Shown: in pieces, positions 32,395 through 42,885 of the stretch
Layout: every line of letters begins with the position of its first letter
Position numbering within the stretch: the stretch's first letter is position 1
Assembly (NCBI GenBank): GCA_002205965.3
Contig: NADL03000629.1
Span: 1,302,001 to 1,366,000 of the forward strand
Length of the DNA: 64,000 nucleotides
DNA from: Kappaphycus alvarezii
Taxonomy: Eukaryota; Rhodophyta; Florideophyceae; Gigartinales; Solieriaceae
Direction of reading: 5' to 3'
The notes under the pieces: generated by a model
What the model was told of the DNA's origin: nothing
Database searches by the model: none
What the model saw: only the letters and a program-made list of their open reading frames with translations
Position numbers and translations under genes: made by a program

Positions 32395-35300
32395 CGCTAG
32401 CAGGTGTAGTGCGGTCGCGGTTCGGGATGAGTAATGGTGGCTTCATGCGACGACATAGCTTGTTCACGAAAGCCAGTGTGGGGCGCTTGTTGTTGATCGA
32501 CTGCCGATCTACACGATTGAACGGATTGTGTGCATCGATGAGGACTCTGGCGATGTCAGGGTATCAGGAGACCCGTCGGAGCATGACTCAAGTATCTTGA
32601 CGCTGTGGTGGATGCCTACCTTCATCCCATAATCCGTTTGGAAAGGGGCAAAGGAATTCACAGGAAGCGTATATGGAGGAGGGAAGAAGGTTTCAAGTAA
32701 CTAGGCGCCGAAGGACGGAGCCCGCCGAGATTGTCCGTCCCTTTCCTGGCTTCTGCTGGAGGTGTAGAAGGGTTGCGGCAAAGAGATGGGGAAGAATCTC
32801 GTCCGGGAGCTCCTCGTCGGCGATCCACATGACGAGGTTCGTCAGGATGCCAATGCCGGTGACATTGTTCTCAAGGGAACCCGGCGACTGTGTCATCTTT
32901 CTCACCAACGATCCAGCTGCTGCCCCGGCGGATCGCAGCCTAGGAGGGCGTCCTTAATCAGTGGTATGCGGACGATGGAACCAACGTGGAGACGCCCAAT
33001 GGCCCTCGACGAGTCCCCGTTTGCTCACTCCCGACGGCCCGCCGCTGGGGCTTGTTCTCAACAGGACGAGGACACTCGTCTTTTGGACACAAACAGCGAC
33101 TTCGGGTCGGGAGGCCTTTCTGGCGGAGTTCCCGCTGTCGAGTGCTCCCGAGACTGCTTCGATTTCCTCGCTGCCCCGATAGGCAACTCCGCACTGACCT
33201 AAGCCTTTCTCCGGAGAAACTGAGGGATGCTACCGCACCTCGGGTCTCCTTGACCAGGTCAGATCCACGGGTCCGTTTCCATATCAACCGCCTCTGCTTA
33301 TATTCGTGCCGCATCACTCACGCCTTCGACCTCGCAGATCTCGCACACCCTGCCACACCTGCAGCTGAATTGGACTCTCCAGCGCTGTGCGTGCGCGTCC
33401 ATCCACAATCTCGCCCTCTCGGACGCTGCATGGGACCATTTGGTCCCCCCTTCGCCTCGGCCGCCGTGGTCTTCGTTGCTCGCTCCGTTCCTCTCCGCCT
33501 CTACTACCGCCGCCATCCTCGGTGCTGCAATCGCACGACAACGGACGGAAACATAGAACACCGCTCGATCTTCGTCTCTCTCTCTGGCAAATGTTTTCGC
33601 TTCGATCGGTCCTGCCTTCTCGATTAAAACCGGTCGCCCCGTCGCAAATTGGCACGCCATGTAAGTAGTAACCCATTTCACAACGACCGCAGCCTTTTTG
33701 ACCTCGCCACCCTTACTGCCACATCCATCAATCTCCATACCTTTTTAAATTGGTAGCAGCGAGAGGCTAAGGCAAAGGTGTTGTGAGAAGATGCCTTTTG
33801 GAAGAATGTACCTATCCCCACTGCTCACAGTCCTCAGGTTATCCGTCGCCAGATCCGCGGCCTTGCATTTCGAAACTCCGCGGCCGCCAGTTTCCTCCAA
33901 CCGCTTTCGAGTACGGCAAAGACAGTCTTTGTGCACATCGGAGCATAGTGTTGCGTCGACACCTCAGGCTCCTAGTCTACACGGACTCGATGCCGCTACA
34001 GCGTGAACACTGCTGGGAATCGGTCAGTGTCCACGGCTACCTTGCTGCAGACATCTGCCCCGCAGGTTTCGGTCCCATACGCTGGCACAACTCCATCCGG
34101 AGTGTCTTGCGTATCATGTATTGCGCGCTGCAGGTGTAAACTATCAAATCGAGACCCCCGTCCCTATCCTCTGCTATCCGACCTGCGGCCAGCAGACCTC
34201 CTCATCCGCCCCTCTTCCTCCTGTTAGCCGCCGTGAACGGCCCATCGCCTATGACGTCACAATTGCTCCGCCGTTTACACTTCTGTCACAGCGTCGACGA
34301 AAGCAGCCGCTGCCTAGGCGCTGCGACGCTGGGTCCAGGACCTTGAGCGCTAGCTCTCCCGCCGCTTAGTCCTCCCTCTGAGAACCCCTCTTACTACGTG
34401 CTTTTGCTTCCAGCCTTTCAACTCTATAGGTGCGCCATCCCATGCCACCATTTAATTTGTAGAAGAGTATATTTTGCGCTTTGCGGCTCGATACACACCA
34501 CTGCTGCCATTTGCACTCGCACATATCACTGCGTCCTAGGAAGACGTGAAACTTATCCAACGCGTAGTGGTTAATTCTGCAGGGCTCACCGCGATCCGCA
34601 AATCGCAGCGGTCCGAATCCTGCTCAAGTAAGATCGGCTCTGAAGTTTCAAGGCTTTTTCCCCACCGGGGTTGCTTACCAATTATCGCATGGACCTGATC
34701 CATCCTCAACGTACCGCCAGCGTTACAGGTCATCTGCCGTAGAACCTCGGAAGTCTCTCTACATCCGGAGTCTCTCTCACGAACTCGGCAATGGCACAAC
34801 AGGTTCTTGGCCCTACCCCACTCTGCACCGCCCGCCTCTTCGCTCCATCATATGACTCCCTCGCAATCGCCCGCCACCTCCCTTCTGACCTCCAACTGGA
34901 GAACCTACCCTCTAGAACGTCCCCTCCGACCCCCGTCATCTCCGGAAAGAAGTAACCGCACACCTCCACACCGACATTTTACTTTGTCTGCAACTGCAAA
35001 CACCCGCATCCGCCACCCATCACCGTGCCCGCTTGGCGGCCGCTGCCTCCACGGCCGCATCCGCTCCATTCTACATCCTACCGCTCTCCAGCAAGGACCA
35101 CTAGATCAAGGCCGAGATCTGGCGCACTATGGTTGACGTTGGCCTCGGTAACCCTATATTCGACGGCTCTCGTCTCTGCCCGATGTGCACGAAAAGCTCC
35201 GCCCTGCACCTCCCCATGCTCGACGCACACGGTCACTATGCGTCCGTCTGTAAGAGCGCGGCAGGGGCAGTGAGGCAGCACAATCATTTACGCGACACTC

Positions 35301-35756
35301 TCCTTCGCCACCTTACCAACACTGCTAATGTGCTGCCTGTCTCACGAGAACGAGCCCGGCCGAACAAGGGAAACTCGACCTCGTCATCGATGATCCCCTG
35401 TTCGCTCCCTCCAAGCAAGGAATTGACGATACCATCGTCTGCCACCACTCACGTGCCTACCGAGACCTCGCCGATGGCGGGACATGCGGGCTCGAGCGCG
35501 CCACCCTGAAGAAGCATATCTACTACGGCCCCCCATGCCGGTCTGAAGGCATCGAGCTGCGCCCCCTGACAATTGATGTTTATGGCGGATCGACATTTCC
35601 GGCCTCCAGCTCCTCCAGGAGATGGCTTATTGCAGCGCTGCGAGGCGGGGACAATCTGCCGTCACGGAGTTTTGCTCCGAGCAACGGTGTCAGCATTCGT
35701 GCAACGTTATTGGCAACAGATCAACCAGCGCAAATTTGGCGCTGTTGAGCCCCACT
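32395..35756 (+). pseudogene. Non-LTR (LINE-like) retrotransposon, decayed
   Basis: Plus-strand domains in order: RT catalytic box WYADDGT with Y-A-D-D at 32965-32976; RRWGL-like text; then FDFLAAPIGNSALT near 33155-33200; a segment resembling 'LPLRLGGLGLR' near 33430-33480; RDPRPYPLLSDLRPADLLIR near 34150-34205; and a zinc-knuckle-like CPMC...HGHYASVC...RQHNHLRD at about 35177-35300. After a shift comes KLDLVIDDPLFAPSKQGIDD, ending in IELRPLTIDVYGG (about 35370-35590). Such a C-terminal Cys/His plus Asp-rich domain occurs in LINE-like RT proteins of other eukaryotes and may be an endonuclease; that is inference. Stops and shifts are numerous. The 5' start is not defined. Confidence 0.6.
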
Positions 35757-35870
35757 AAGTCCAATAGGGCCGTAAAGGTCCCCTCATTTGAAGTACAGTG
35801 TACAGTACAGTACGGTGGTGCTGGCACCAACAGGCAGAGCACAGTACAGTACAGTATAATATCTTACTAA
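35757..35870. repeat. GTACTGTAC/TACAG-rich patch
   Basis: Clustered TACAGTACAGTA motifs (for example around 35798-35815 and 35840-35860) on either side of a GC-rich spacer, between the LINE end and the host gene island. Confidence 0.7.
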
Positions 35871-36159
35871 TATTATTATCGTCCTGATCTGTAGCACACA
35901 AGAGAAGCATGAGGTAAGCGCATGCTTGTTTAGACAAGCTTAAGGAGCGCAACGCCAGCCAGAGGCAACGCTTACTTTTTCACAACCACCTCGCTGCCTC
36001 TTCGCCGCTGTCAGGTTGCTGCTAGATGGTCTGCAAACCCGGCTTGTTCTTTCACCCTCCTTCCGGAACTCAACTCTGGATCCAATTGCACTGAGTTAAA
36101 CATCTATCATCGCAAATCCAACTTTTAACTCCCCCCTGAGCACAAGGTCTTTTCCTGCA

Positions 36160-37324
36160 ATGGAGTGCTTTCACCCCTGCGCTCTCTCCCCCACCGGAAC
36201 TGTGCTTACCGACGAGGGCGAGATTGTTATAACGTCACTGGACAATGTCACCATCCTCAACCACGAAAACGCCCCACCGCCTACTCTAACGGCCTTGTAA
36301 CCATAACGACTCACCGTCTGGTTTGGACATCTCCAAACCGAAAAACAAGTATTTCTATGCCTCTCTCCCTCCTTTCCGCCCACAATCCTTCCGAACATAA
36401 ACCCTTCTCCTCGAAAATCCTCCTTCACGTCAACCGCGGCATCCGTCTAGATTTCCACTCCGCCTCCTCAAAAGAACGCGATCTCTTCGTATCTCAGCTT
36501 TCCAAAGCCGTCCACCGAAAAGAGTGGGAGCATATAGCCGCCGCAAAGCACCGAGAACAACTTAAGAAAGCACAACAGGGCGAATATGTGCGTAGACGTC
36601 TCGGCGCAGGTGGTGTGGCAGACAAGGTGGCCAAACAAGTCCAAGACACGGGTCAAAGTATCGCTACCGGCTTTGCCTCCCTCGATCAACTCCGCTCGCA
36701 AGCAGAGGATCTCGTCGAAATAGCTCGTACTTTCAAAACTGCTACAAAACTCTCCGATCGTGCAGATGAGGAAAATGAGTTGCTCAGTATGATGGCTGAG
36801 ATGGGAATCAATGCACCCGTCACAAAGGAAACCACAGGTGGCAACGTCAAAGTGTATCGCGAGCAACTTGCGCGCCAAATGGCGCAGTTTTTACGTGCCC
36901 CTATCCTCAACGTTGGTGGTGTGATGACATTATCCGATGCGTATTGTCTGGTCATGCGTAACCGAGCGACAACAGAGTTGGTGAGCCGGAGGATTTCCGT
37001 ATTGCTTGTGGATATTTTCAGGGCTTGGGATTGCTGATCGATGTGATACGGTTGGAAAGTGGGGTATTGGCATTGAGTGTGGACGCTACAAAGGATACAA
37101 GTGGGGCAAAGGCGTTGAGAAAGATGGCAGAGGATCGCGGAAGTATTACTCCTATTGAACTTGTAAGAGTTCGACATGTACCGATTCAAAGGGCGACATC
37201 AATGTTGGAAGACGCCGAACGCATAGGGCTCCTCGCTCGTGATTTTACTACTGATGGCATGCGCTTCTTTCCCAACTTGTTCGATTCATTTACGGAGAAT
37301 AACACACAGCTAGTTAACACGTAG
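36160..37324 (+). CDS. VPS36: VPS36, ESCRT-II subunit (frame broken at two points)
   Basis: VPS36 is the ESCRT-II component whose N-terminal GLUE domain binds phosphoinositide (and, in animals, ubiquitin) on endosomes. Its C-terminal winged helices join VPS22 and VPS25. ATG at 36160 starts MECFHPCALSPTGTVLTDEG, the GLUE start. After a one-base slip near 36250-36300 the frame continues with YSNGLVTITTHRLVW, SQLSKAVHRKEWE, LVEIARTFKTATKL, ENELLSMMAEMGI and VMTLSDAYCLVMRNRATTEL. A second slip near 36985 leads into GLLIDVIRLESGVLALSV, DRGSITPIELVRVRHVPI and GMRFFPNLFDS. Both slips fit a single missing base; with them the product would be about 388 aa, normal for the animal-type protein without NZF fingers. 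No intron signals were seen. Whether the slips are real mutations or assembly errors is open. Confidence 0.88.
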
Positions 37325-37479
37325 AGATGATTACATGGGCTCATCCGTTCACCGCCCGCTACGCTTTGCACAAAGTGTCATGAAGCGGATACCGAAGGGC
37401 CCCTTGTCTTGACTGATTTCATGACTCGCGTTGACAATCTGGACGTTGTTCCACGTCATGGATTCGATATTGTGGATCA

Positions 37480-37671
37480 CTATTCAGATTCTTCAAAATT
37501 CGGCTCGATCATCCAGTAAATGACAAGCCCAGCAGCGACACCCCACCTGGCGGCGGCTACCATTTCTGGTGCGCCGACATCACGAACACCCTGTTGGCCG
37601 ATGCGTAGAATGGCCGGGGTGGTCATTGATGTTAGATTGATTCGACGGACGATGTTCTGTAACGCACTCAT
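37480..37671 (-). CDS. Small single-span membrane protein, possible bc1 complex subunit 10
   Basis: The frame is open from 37725, but I take the Met at 37671 (MSALQNIVRRINLTS) as start, giving 63 aa. The N-terminal part is basic and amphipathic, as for a mitochondrial inner-membrane protein. One hydrophobic helix follows, RWGVAAGLVIYWMIEP, with a short acidic tail (NFEESE). Size, layout and the 'WG.A.....W...P' pattern resemble the small QCR10-type subunit of the cytochrome bc1 complex of plants. The match is short, so treat the name as a suggestion. It is convergent with VPS36, whose stop is 156 bp away. The frame is uninterrupted. Confidence 0.45.
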   Translation of the reverse strand: MSALQNIVRRINLTSMTTPAILRIGQQGVRDVGAPEMVAAARWGVAAGLVIYWMIEPNFEESE

Positions 37672-38717
37672 GGCCGTGGAGGAATTAGAGTTGACCGGTA
37701 ATGATGGTGTGGGGAGAGAGGGCACAACGATGAAAAGAAGCTGGCGCGATGGACTCGAGTGGTTCCAAGGAAACTGGCAACGATAATAGAATGGCTTGCC
37801 ATCACCAAAAGTTCAATATTTGATACTTGCAAATTGGACCAAGTAAATTATGAACCACAAATTACATTACAGCAGTCTTGCTGTCGAATGCCGTGATGGG
37901 CATTACAGTTCCCGAACGGCCACGAACCTGGCCCTTGTACAGTAACATAAGGTATGTACAGTGAGATATCTCACGGGTCCGCCCCTCCCGCGTCTCAGCA
38001 AACAGCCTTCCTACATCTCCAATCGGTGGAGAACCTCAAATCTCTTCACCCAAACATGTGCCGCGAAAGGTCAAGCAGTGTATCGCCGCCAACTCTCATA
38101 GTCTATGTGCGCTGCGGTGTACTGCGTGAACAAAAGCACTTCGCATTCTCTCGACCACCCATCCAGCTCACATGCTCTTCCCTCCCCTGTCGAGGCACTT
38201 TCTGACACCATGCCGCCGAGGTGTGCACGCACTGCCGCTTGCTGAACCGCAGAATAGAGGGAAAACCTTCACCTGCGACAGTCTCCACCATCTCAACAAC
38301 CCTGTGGGTTCCGTCTGTCGACTGCAGATATCGCAAAAGTCCGCACTCTTCCAACAACTACCTTTTAACTCCAAATCTATTACACCGCCTTTGCAAACAT
38401 GCTAGCTAGCTAAGGTAGCTATGGCGCTTGCAAGTTGATGTACCTCAGCCCTACCCCGTTCTCTCTGACCGAAACCGCAAAATACAGATGGCAACTCACG
38501 CCTTCCTTCAGATAACTTGCAAGTGCCGACTGTGCGCGCCTCTGTAGACTCGCCTCATTCACCACCACTACAAGTCTACGCCAACAATGCTTATCCACAC
38601 GCCTCTGATACCGCACCTTTGCTGACAGTCTCCACACCTGCATGCTTCGATCAGTCCGGAGCTCAAACCACCAACAACGTTAGTGTTTCTGCTGCAAAGC
38701 TCGCAGCTCAGCTATCA
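37672..38717. other. Spacer in the gene island with short open frames
   Basis: Overlapping short frames on both strands (for example 38419-38643 and 38168-38374, minus). Cys-rich bits such as SADFCDICSRQ appear, but no domain can be named. It may hold the 3' end of the minus-strand gene that follows, or its 3' UTR. Confidence 0.3.
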
Positions 38718-39690
38718 TCATACCTGCCACATTCTTCTGCGAGGACCACGTATCCTTGGTAGGAGATGTAACCTCCGGATACACACTTTCCGCTCTGCAC
38801 AACGCCAGACGTTTGCCACCTCTCTCGCAATCTTCTCTATTGTACACTCATCCCCATCACAAAAATCCTTGGCCCTTCCTACTCGCCCACTCGACAGCTC
38901 TCGCTTAAAGCCAGATGTTCGCTTCCGACGATTGGGCATCAGCCCTTCCGCACCTTCGCCTAACGCCCCGTCGAATTTATCTTTAACCTCATGAGCCAAC
39001 TGAGTCATCGTGTTAGTCGCTCCCTCTGCAATAATCCCCACCTTTGGCTTGTCCGAATATTTTGTTTCTTCCTTCCGCACCAGTTGGCTCTCTACAAGAG
39101 ATTTGAAAGCCAGAGAGCGAGTTTCCTCGTTCCCGATCATCGTCTCGTTGGACAACCGCAGAAATGCGTGTTTCCGCACACTTATTGGCATGGGCTCCTC
39201 ATCGTCGTAATTCGAGGGGTAAGAGTCTCCAGTTTTGAGAAGGTCGCATATGCCTCATCGTACCATTCTGCGCATGCTGCGAGTTCCACAACGCAGGGCC
39301 ATGCCCTAGCGCCTATCAGCCGAGTTGCCTCAGTTAAGCCGCTTTTCTTAGCAACGGTCGATTCGGATGCTTGTTCTAGGAGGGCATTGGTCGCCTCGAG
39401 ATCAAACAGCTGCTCAATTAGAGAACCTTCTGCTAGTTGATCCAGAGAAGTCCCATCGGGGCCATTCCAAATGGCAATTACTGGTCTCGCAATACTCATC
39501 CCAAATGTAGCGCTGATACCAGGTTGAACAAGTTCGACATTGCGTCCGCACCATCCAAACTCACAACAAGTACGTGGCCCTCAGAGCCGGAATCCAGGTA
39601 ACCTGCAAGATATTCCAAATCACGCAGTGGAGCGACGGCAGAATATCCCAGGTATGTTGTACTCATCGTGCAATGCCTTCTGCAGCACAT
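38718..39690 (-). CDS. Unknown protein, three frame segments; perhaps C-terminal part of the glycosyltransferase
   Basis: Three minus-strand segments read on into each other: 39690-39496 (SAVAPLRDLEYLAGYLDSGS, VLVVSLDGADAM), 39520-39182 (FGMSIARPVIAIWNGPDGTS, SLIEQLFDLEATNALLEQAS) and 39230-38718 (DDEEPMPISVRKHAFLRLSN, AEGATNTMTQLAHEVKDKF, DGDECTIEKIAREVANVW). In each pair the downstream frame continues sensibly a few codons before the upstream frame stops, and both shifts fit a missing base. An independent start would be the Met at 39666, or the ATG at 39690 directly after the TAG of the glycosyltransferase and in its frame. Zero spacing between two separate eukaryotic genes would be odd, so a single longer protein is a serious alternative. 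No domain was recognised. Confidence 0.5.
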
Positions 39691-40617
39691 CTACCGTAAC
39701 TCAGTTCGCTCTTTTTCAGACATTTCCTGCAAAGGATCTACCGCTTCATTTGTTACGTTCACGTAAAGAGCATGCGTCTTCTCAGAATACGAAAATTCAA
39801 ACTGCATAGTGCGGCCCTTGTTATACTCTTGCTTCCAAGAGGGCGATTTCTTTAAAACAGCCTCGTTCATGCGAGAGGAAACCTTTCTGGCACCCTCCTC
39901 GCCCTCCGCCCATAGAAGATGGCCGGCAACAGTATGACGAATCATATCCAAATCGATCTGCTCCGATTGCAGGCCCATCTGTGCCCACCTTTCGTACAAG
40001 TCAACATCCTCGTAGCCGTAACCCACAATCCTCTCATCATCCTCCGATGTCCCAGAAATCCTTCTTATGAGCCATCCAAATCCCTCGCAAGGACTCTCAT
40101 TTTCAGCACGTTCACTCCCCCAATGGACGGTATAGAACATTCCTTTTCGTAGGGGATGGCTGCGCAGGAATGATTTGTCGACAAAGGTATCACAGTCGAC
40201 CTTGAGCAAGATGCCCCCAGTCGCCAATTTCGCGGCCAGATTGTACGCTCTGCCCAGAACCCAGTTGGTGGCCTTCACTTTAAGAAGTGTCAACTTGCCC
40301 GATGATAGCATGGTTTCCAAAGCGGGAATGTTTTCGAAGACGTTATCGTCACTGCCCCAATCTACCAATACAATTTCCTGGAGGCCTTCGACTCCATCCC
40401 ATACCGGTAAAGCCAGAGACAGGCTGTGCATTCTATCTTTGCAGGCGGCAATCATGGTGACACCACGGTTGGGGTCGACCTTATCCTTTCTGCGATTCTT
40501 GAGGGCTTCCAAGTAATCAGGCAAGTCAACTTGGGTGGAAACATCAGCTTCGTCAGCTGGGACGTCGCGATCCATCCGAATAGCCTCATAGCTGTACTTG
40601 TCAAAAACCTCTGGCAC
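39691..40617 (-). CDS. GT-A fold glycosyltransferase (GT2-like, with GxGxEDxD block)
   Basis: The open frame encodes a nucleotide-sugar-dependent glycosyltransferase, probably in the Golgi. Seen: GVTMIAACKDRMHSLSLALP (residues 52-71), VDWGSDD (85-91), an LLKVDCDTFVD segment whose Asp-Cys-Asp (141-143) is a DxD-type metal site, and GYGYEDVDLYERW (199-211), like the 'G.G.ED.D...R' block of galactosyl/N-acetylgalactosaminyltransferases. Sulfated galactan synthesis is an attractive role in red algae but not shown. The first codon at 40617 is GTG and the frame stays open without ATG to a TGA near 40747. An overlapping frame (41102-40452) encodes RRLIYSIRGQRLVLVLIAFP, a typical type II signal anchor, and would join with one missing base near 40630. 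The true N-terminus is therefore unresolved. Confidence 0.78.
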   Translation of the reverse strand: MPEVFDKYSYEAIRMDRDVPADEADVSTQVDLPDYLEALKNRRKDKVDPNRGVTMIAACKDRMHSLSLALPVWDGVEGLQEIVLVDWGSDDNVFENIPALETMLSSGKLTLLKVKATNWVLGRAYNLAAKLATGGILLKVDCDTFVDKSFLRSHPLRKGMFYTVHWGSERAENESPCEGFGWLIRRISGTSEDDERIVGYGYEDVDLYERWAQMGLQSEQIDLDMIRHTVAGHLLWAEGEEGARKVSSRMNEAVLKKSPSWKQEYNKGRTMQFEFSYSEKTHALYVNVTNEAVDPLQEMSEKERTELR

Positions 40618-41102
40618 ATGCGTGACAACTTTTGCTTGTTGAGGACGGGGCTTACCCGCTCGGAATAGAGCGAAGAGAAAGGAAAAGCAATGAGAACAAG
40701 GACTAGTCTTTGGCCGCGAATGGAATAGATCAGACGACGAAAATCAAGGGCAGCAGTAGTGGCATGTTTGGGGAGTACAAACTTGCGCGGGCGGACTCGG
40801 AAGCCGGTTGATACCGGTGGACCATATGCCCATAGCGCATTGTGAGTTGTAATGTTACCTCTGGGTTCCCGCAGCGATTGTGCACATCGCGTGAGACTTC
40901 GGGTGGTAGATAGTCTTTGAGGCGGAACGGCCTGGGAAGAGCGATTTGCTGTAGGTCTGTTTGCGGTTTTCCCTTTTGATCGCAGTTGGTCAAAGGCTGT
41001 GAGCGACAGGTGCAATGAATCGTAGAGCACACCGCCCAATTGTGTACTGTACGGTACTACAGTACATCTTAATCGTATTGGATGCACTTTCGCTGGATCC
41101 AA

Positions 41103-42598
41103 ATTTGGCTGAGGCAGTCATAATTGCTTCATTTCTGGAGAACATCACCTATGGCTTGCACTGTAAGCCCATGTAGTTTGCAGCGTTCCTCAAGCGATCT
41201 ATTTTTCTTTTTCAGCTCCCCTCAAAATAAATCCAAAGTTTGTACCCGTACATAGGTCCATCTACATTGCCCCATTTGGGACCAATGGGGCAGTATTGAA
41301 ACTTGTAGTCATGAACTAAGCAATAGCAGCACCAGTCGGGCACTGCGGAAGCGGCATCTACTTGGGTTGCTGGAAATCAGATAAGCGACACTGTGTCCAC
41401 CCGTCATTCATCAGAAGCATCCTGCTAGCATAAACAATCCTTCTCTGCAACCTTGCACCCTACCCGTCGTTAGTCTAGATAACCAATGAGCGCAAAAAGT
41501 CTGCCCTCCTGCAGCCCTGCCCTGTTGAAACTTGGATATTATTTTCAAATTGGGGAAATAAGTGATTTTCTGGATAGTCGCAGACTCTTCATTTTCGTTA
41601 CTTGCGTTTACGCCAAATAAATATCCATAGGTTCGTCTATGGCATGAGAAATGACAAATATCATACCACAAACGTTGGAGAGGTCTCATTTTGTGAAATT
41701 TTCACAGCAAGATATGCCAGAAAAGCTCAGGCCATATCCGCATCGCATTTATAATTTACTGGTGGGAACCGAACAACATGGTTTCATATTTTTGAAAAAC
41801 AGCAACTTTGCTTGAGGGCAATTTCTTGATGGCTGTGAATCATGAGACCTCTTGTACGACGTACCACACCGACTGAAGAAAAGATGTAAAGAAGTGAATT
41901 GTTTTTCGAAAGTGAACAAGACCTGTGGAGGCAAATCAAATTTGCGACATTGGATGAAGATATGTGTATCATATCTCAGATAATAGGGGTGTCTCAAGCG
42001 ACAGAACAAACGCAAGGCTTTCTTGAAGTTAAAACCCATTTTACAGTAACGGAACCAGTTACAAAAGAAACTGCCATCAACCATCCCCTGTGCAATTTAT
42101 TGATATCAACGTTGCTGTATTGCGTCGTTTGATAACCAGATATTGTTATACACCGAAAATGCTCTCCAGAACAGTCCACACTTTGGAATGAGTCATGCTG
42201 ACGCCATAACTGTGTGACAAGCGAGAAACGGGATGATGATATTTCAACTAGTTCAAACTCGAGTGATTCCGGTGCGCACCATATTTTCTGTCGATCATGA
42301 GTGGATGTGAGCAACTGTTTGTGTTGCTATAGTTGGTATGAGGTGCCTAACATTTAGAAGAGGACTACATCCTGATGTACCTAGAGTCGACACAACTCGG
42401 ACTGTTTAAGGTAATCTCACTGTAAACAGGAGGCTGCAGATTCAGTAGTTGTAGATATTGAATTTCAGCGAGCCTTGGGGCAATATCTACACCTGATCCC
42501 ATCTCTGCGCAAGGGAGCGTGATAATATTCCCATCTAACGAGGTGTATGTCACTGATGTCGCGGTTCAGTGACCGCAAACTCGGTTGACAACTTGATA
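41103..42598. other. Spacer, no gene recognised
   Basis: AT-rich sequence right of the gene island. A segment at about 42010-42090 recurs in weaker form near 49270-49340 (shared AAAACCCA and CCATCAACCATCCC text), so part of it is an old dispersed repeat. Confidence 0.35.
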
Positions 42599-42885
42599 TG
42601 GGGAATTTGGGGTGTTTTTAATGCATGAAAAATATGGTCAGCTGTTCCCTGAGGATGTCGAGATGGTAAACTTGATATGGTGCAGGTGGGGACAATTTCG
42701 ACTGTTTAGGGTAATCTGGAGATGTACAAAGGACTACAAATTTCATAGTTCTGCCATTCTCTGCAATAACTAGACTTTGGATGTTTCATATTACAGGATA
42801 CACGTATTCCGCATAAGGCATTAGCGGTGTCGATATAACCGACTACATCTTCCATGCATTAAAACAACCCAAAAATCCCCCGTTT
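42599..42885. repeat. MITE-like element with inverted ends
   Basis: The left end (GGGGAATTTGGGGTGTTTTT then AATGCATGAAAAATATGGTC) and the right end (about 42840-42885, with CATCTTCCATGCATTAAAAC then AACCCAAAAATCCCC) are imperfect reverse complements over about 40 bp, around a non-coding core. A one-sided copy of the right end lies at 45271-45320, and a weaker match near 53828-53850. Confidence 0.55.

Noticed and set aside
40452-41102. Independent 216-codon gene on the minus strand
   Set aside because: It begins with TTG, has no ATG in the relevant part, and its end overlaps the glycosyltransferase in another frame. It is more likely upstream sequence plus the shifted signal-anchor segment.
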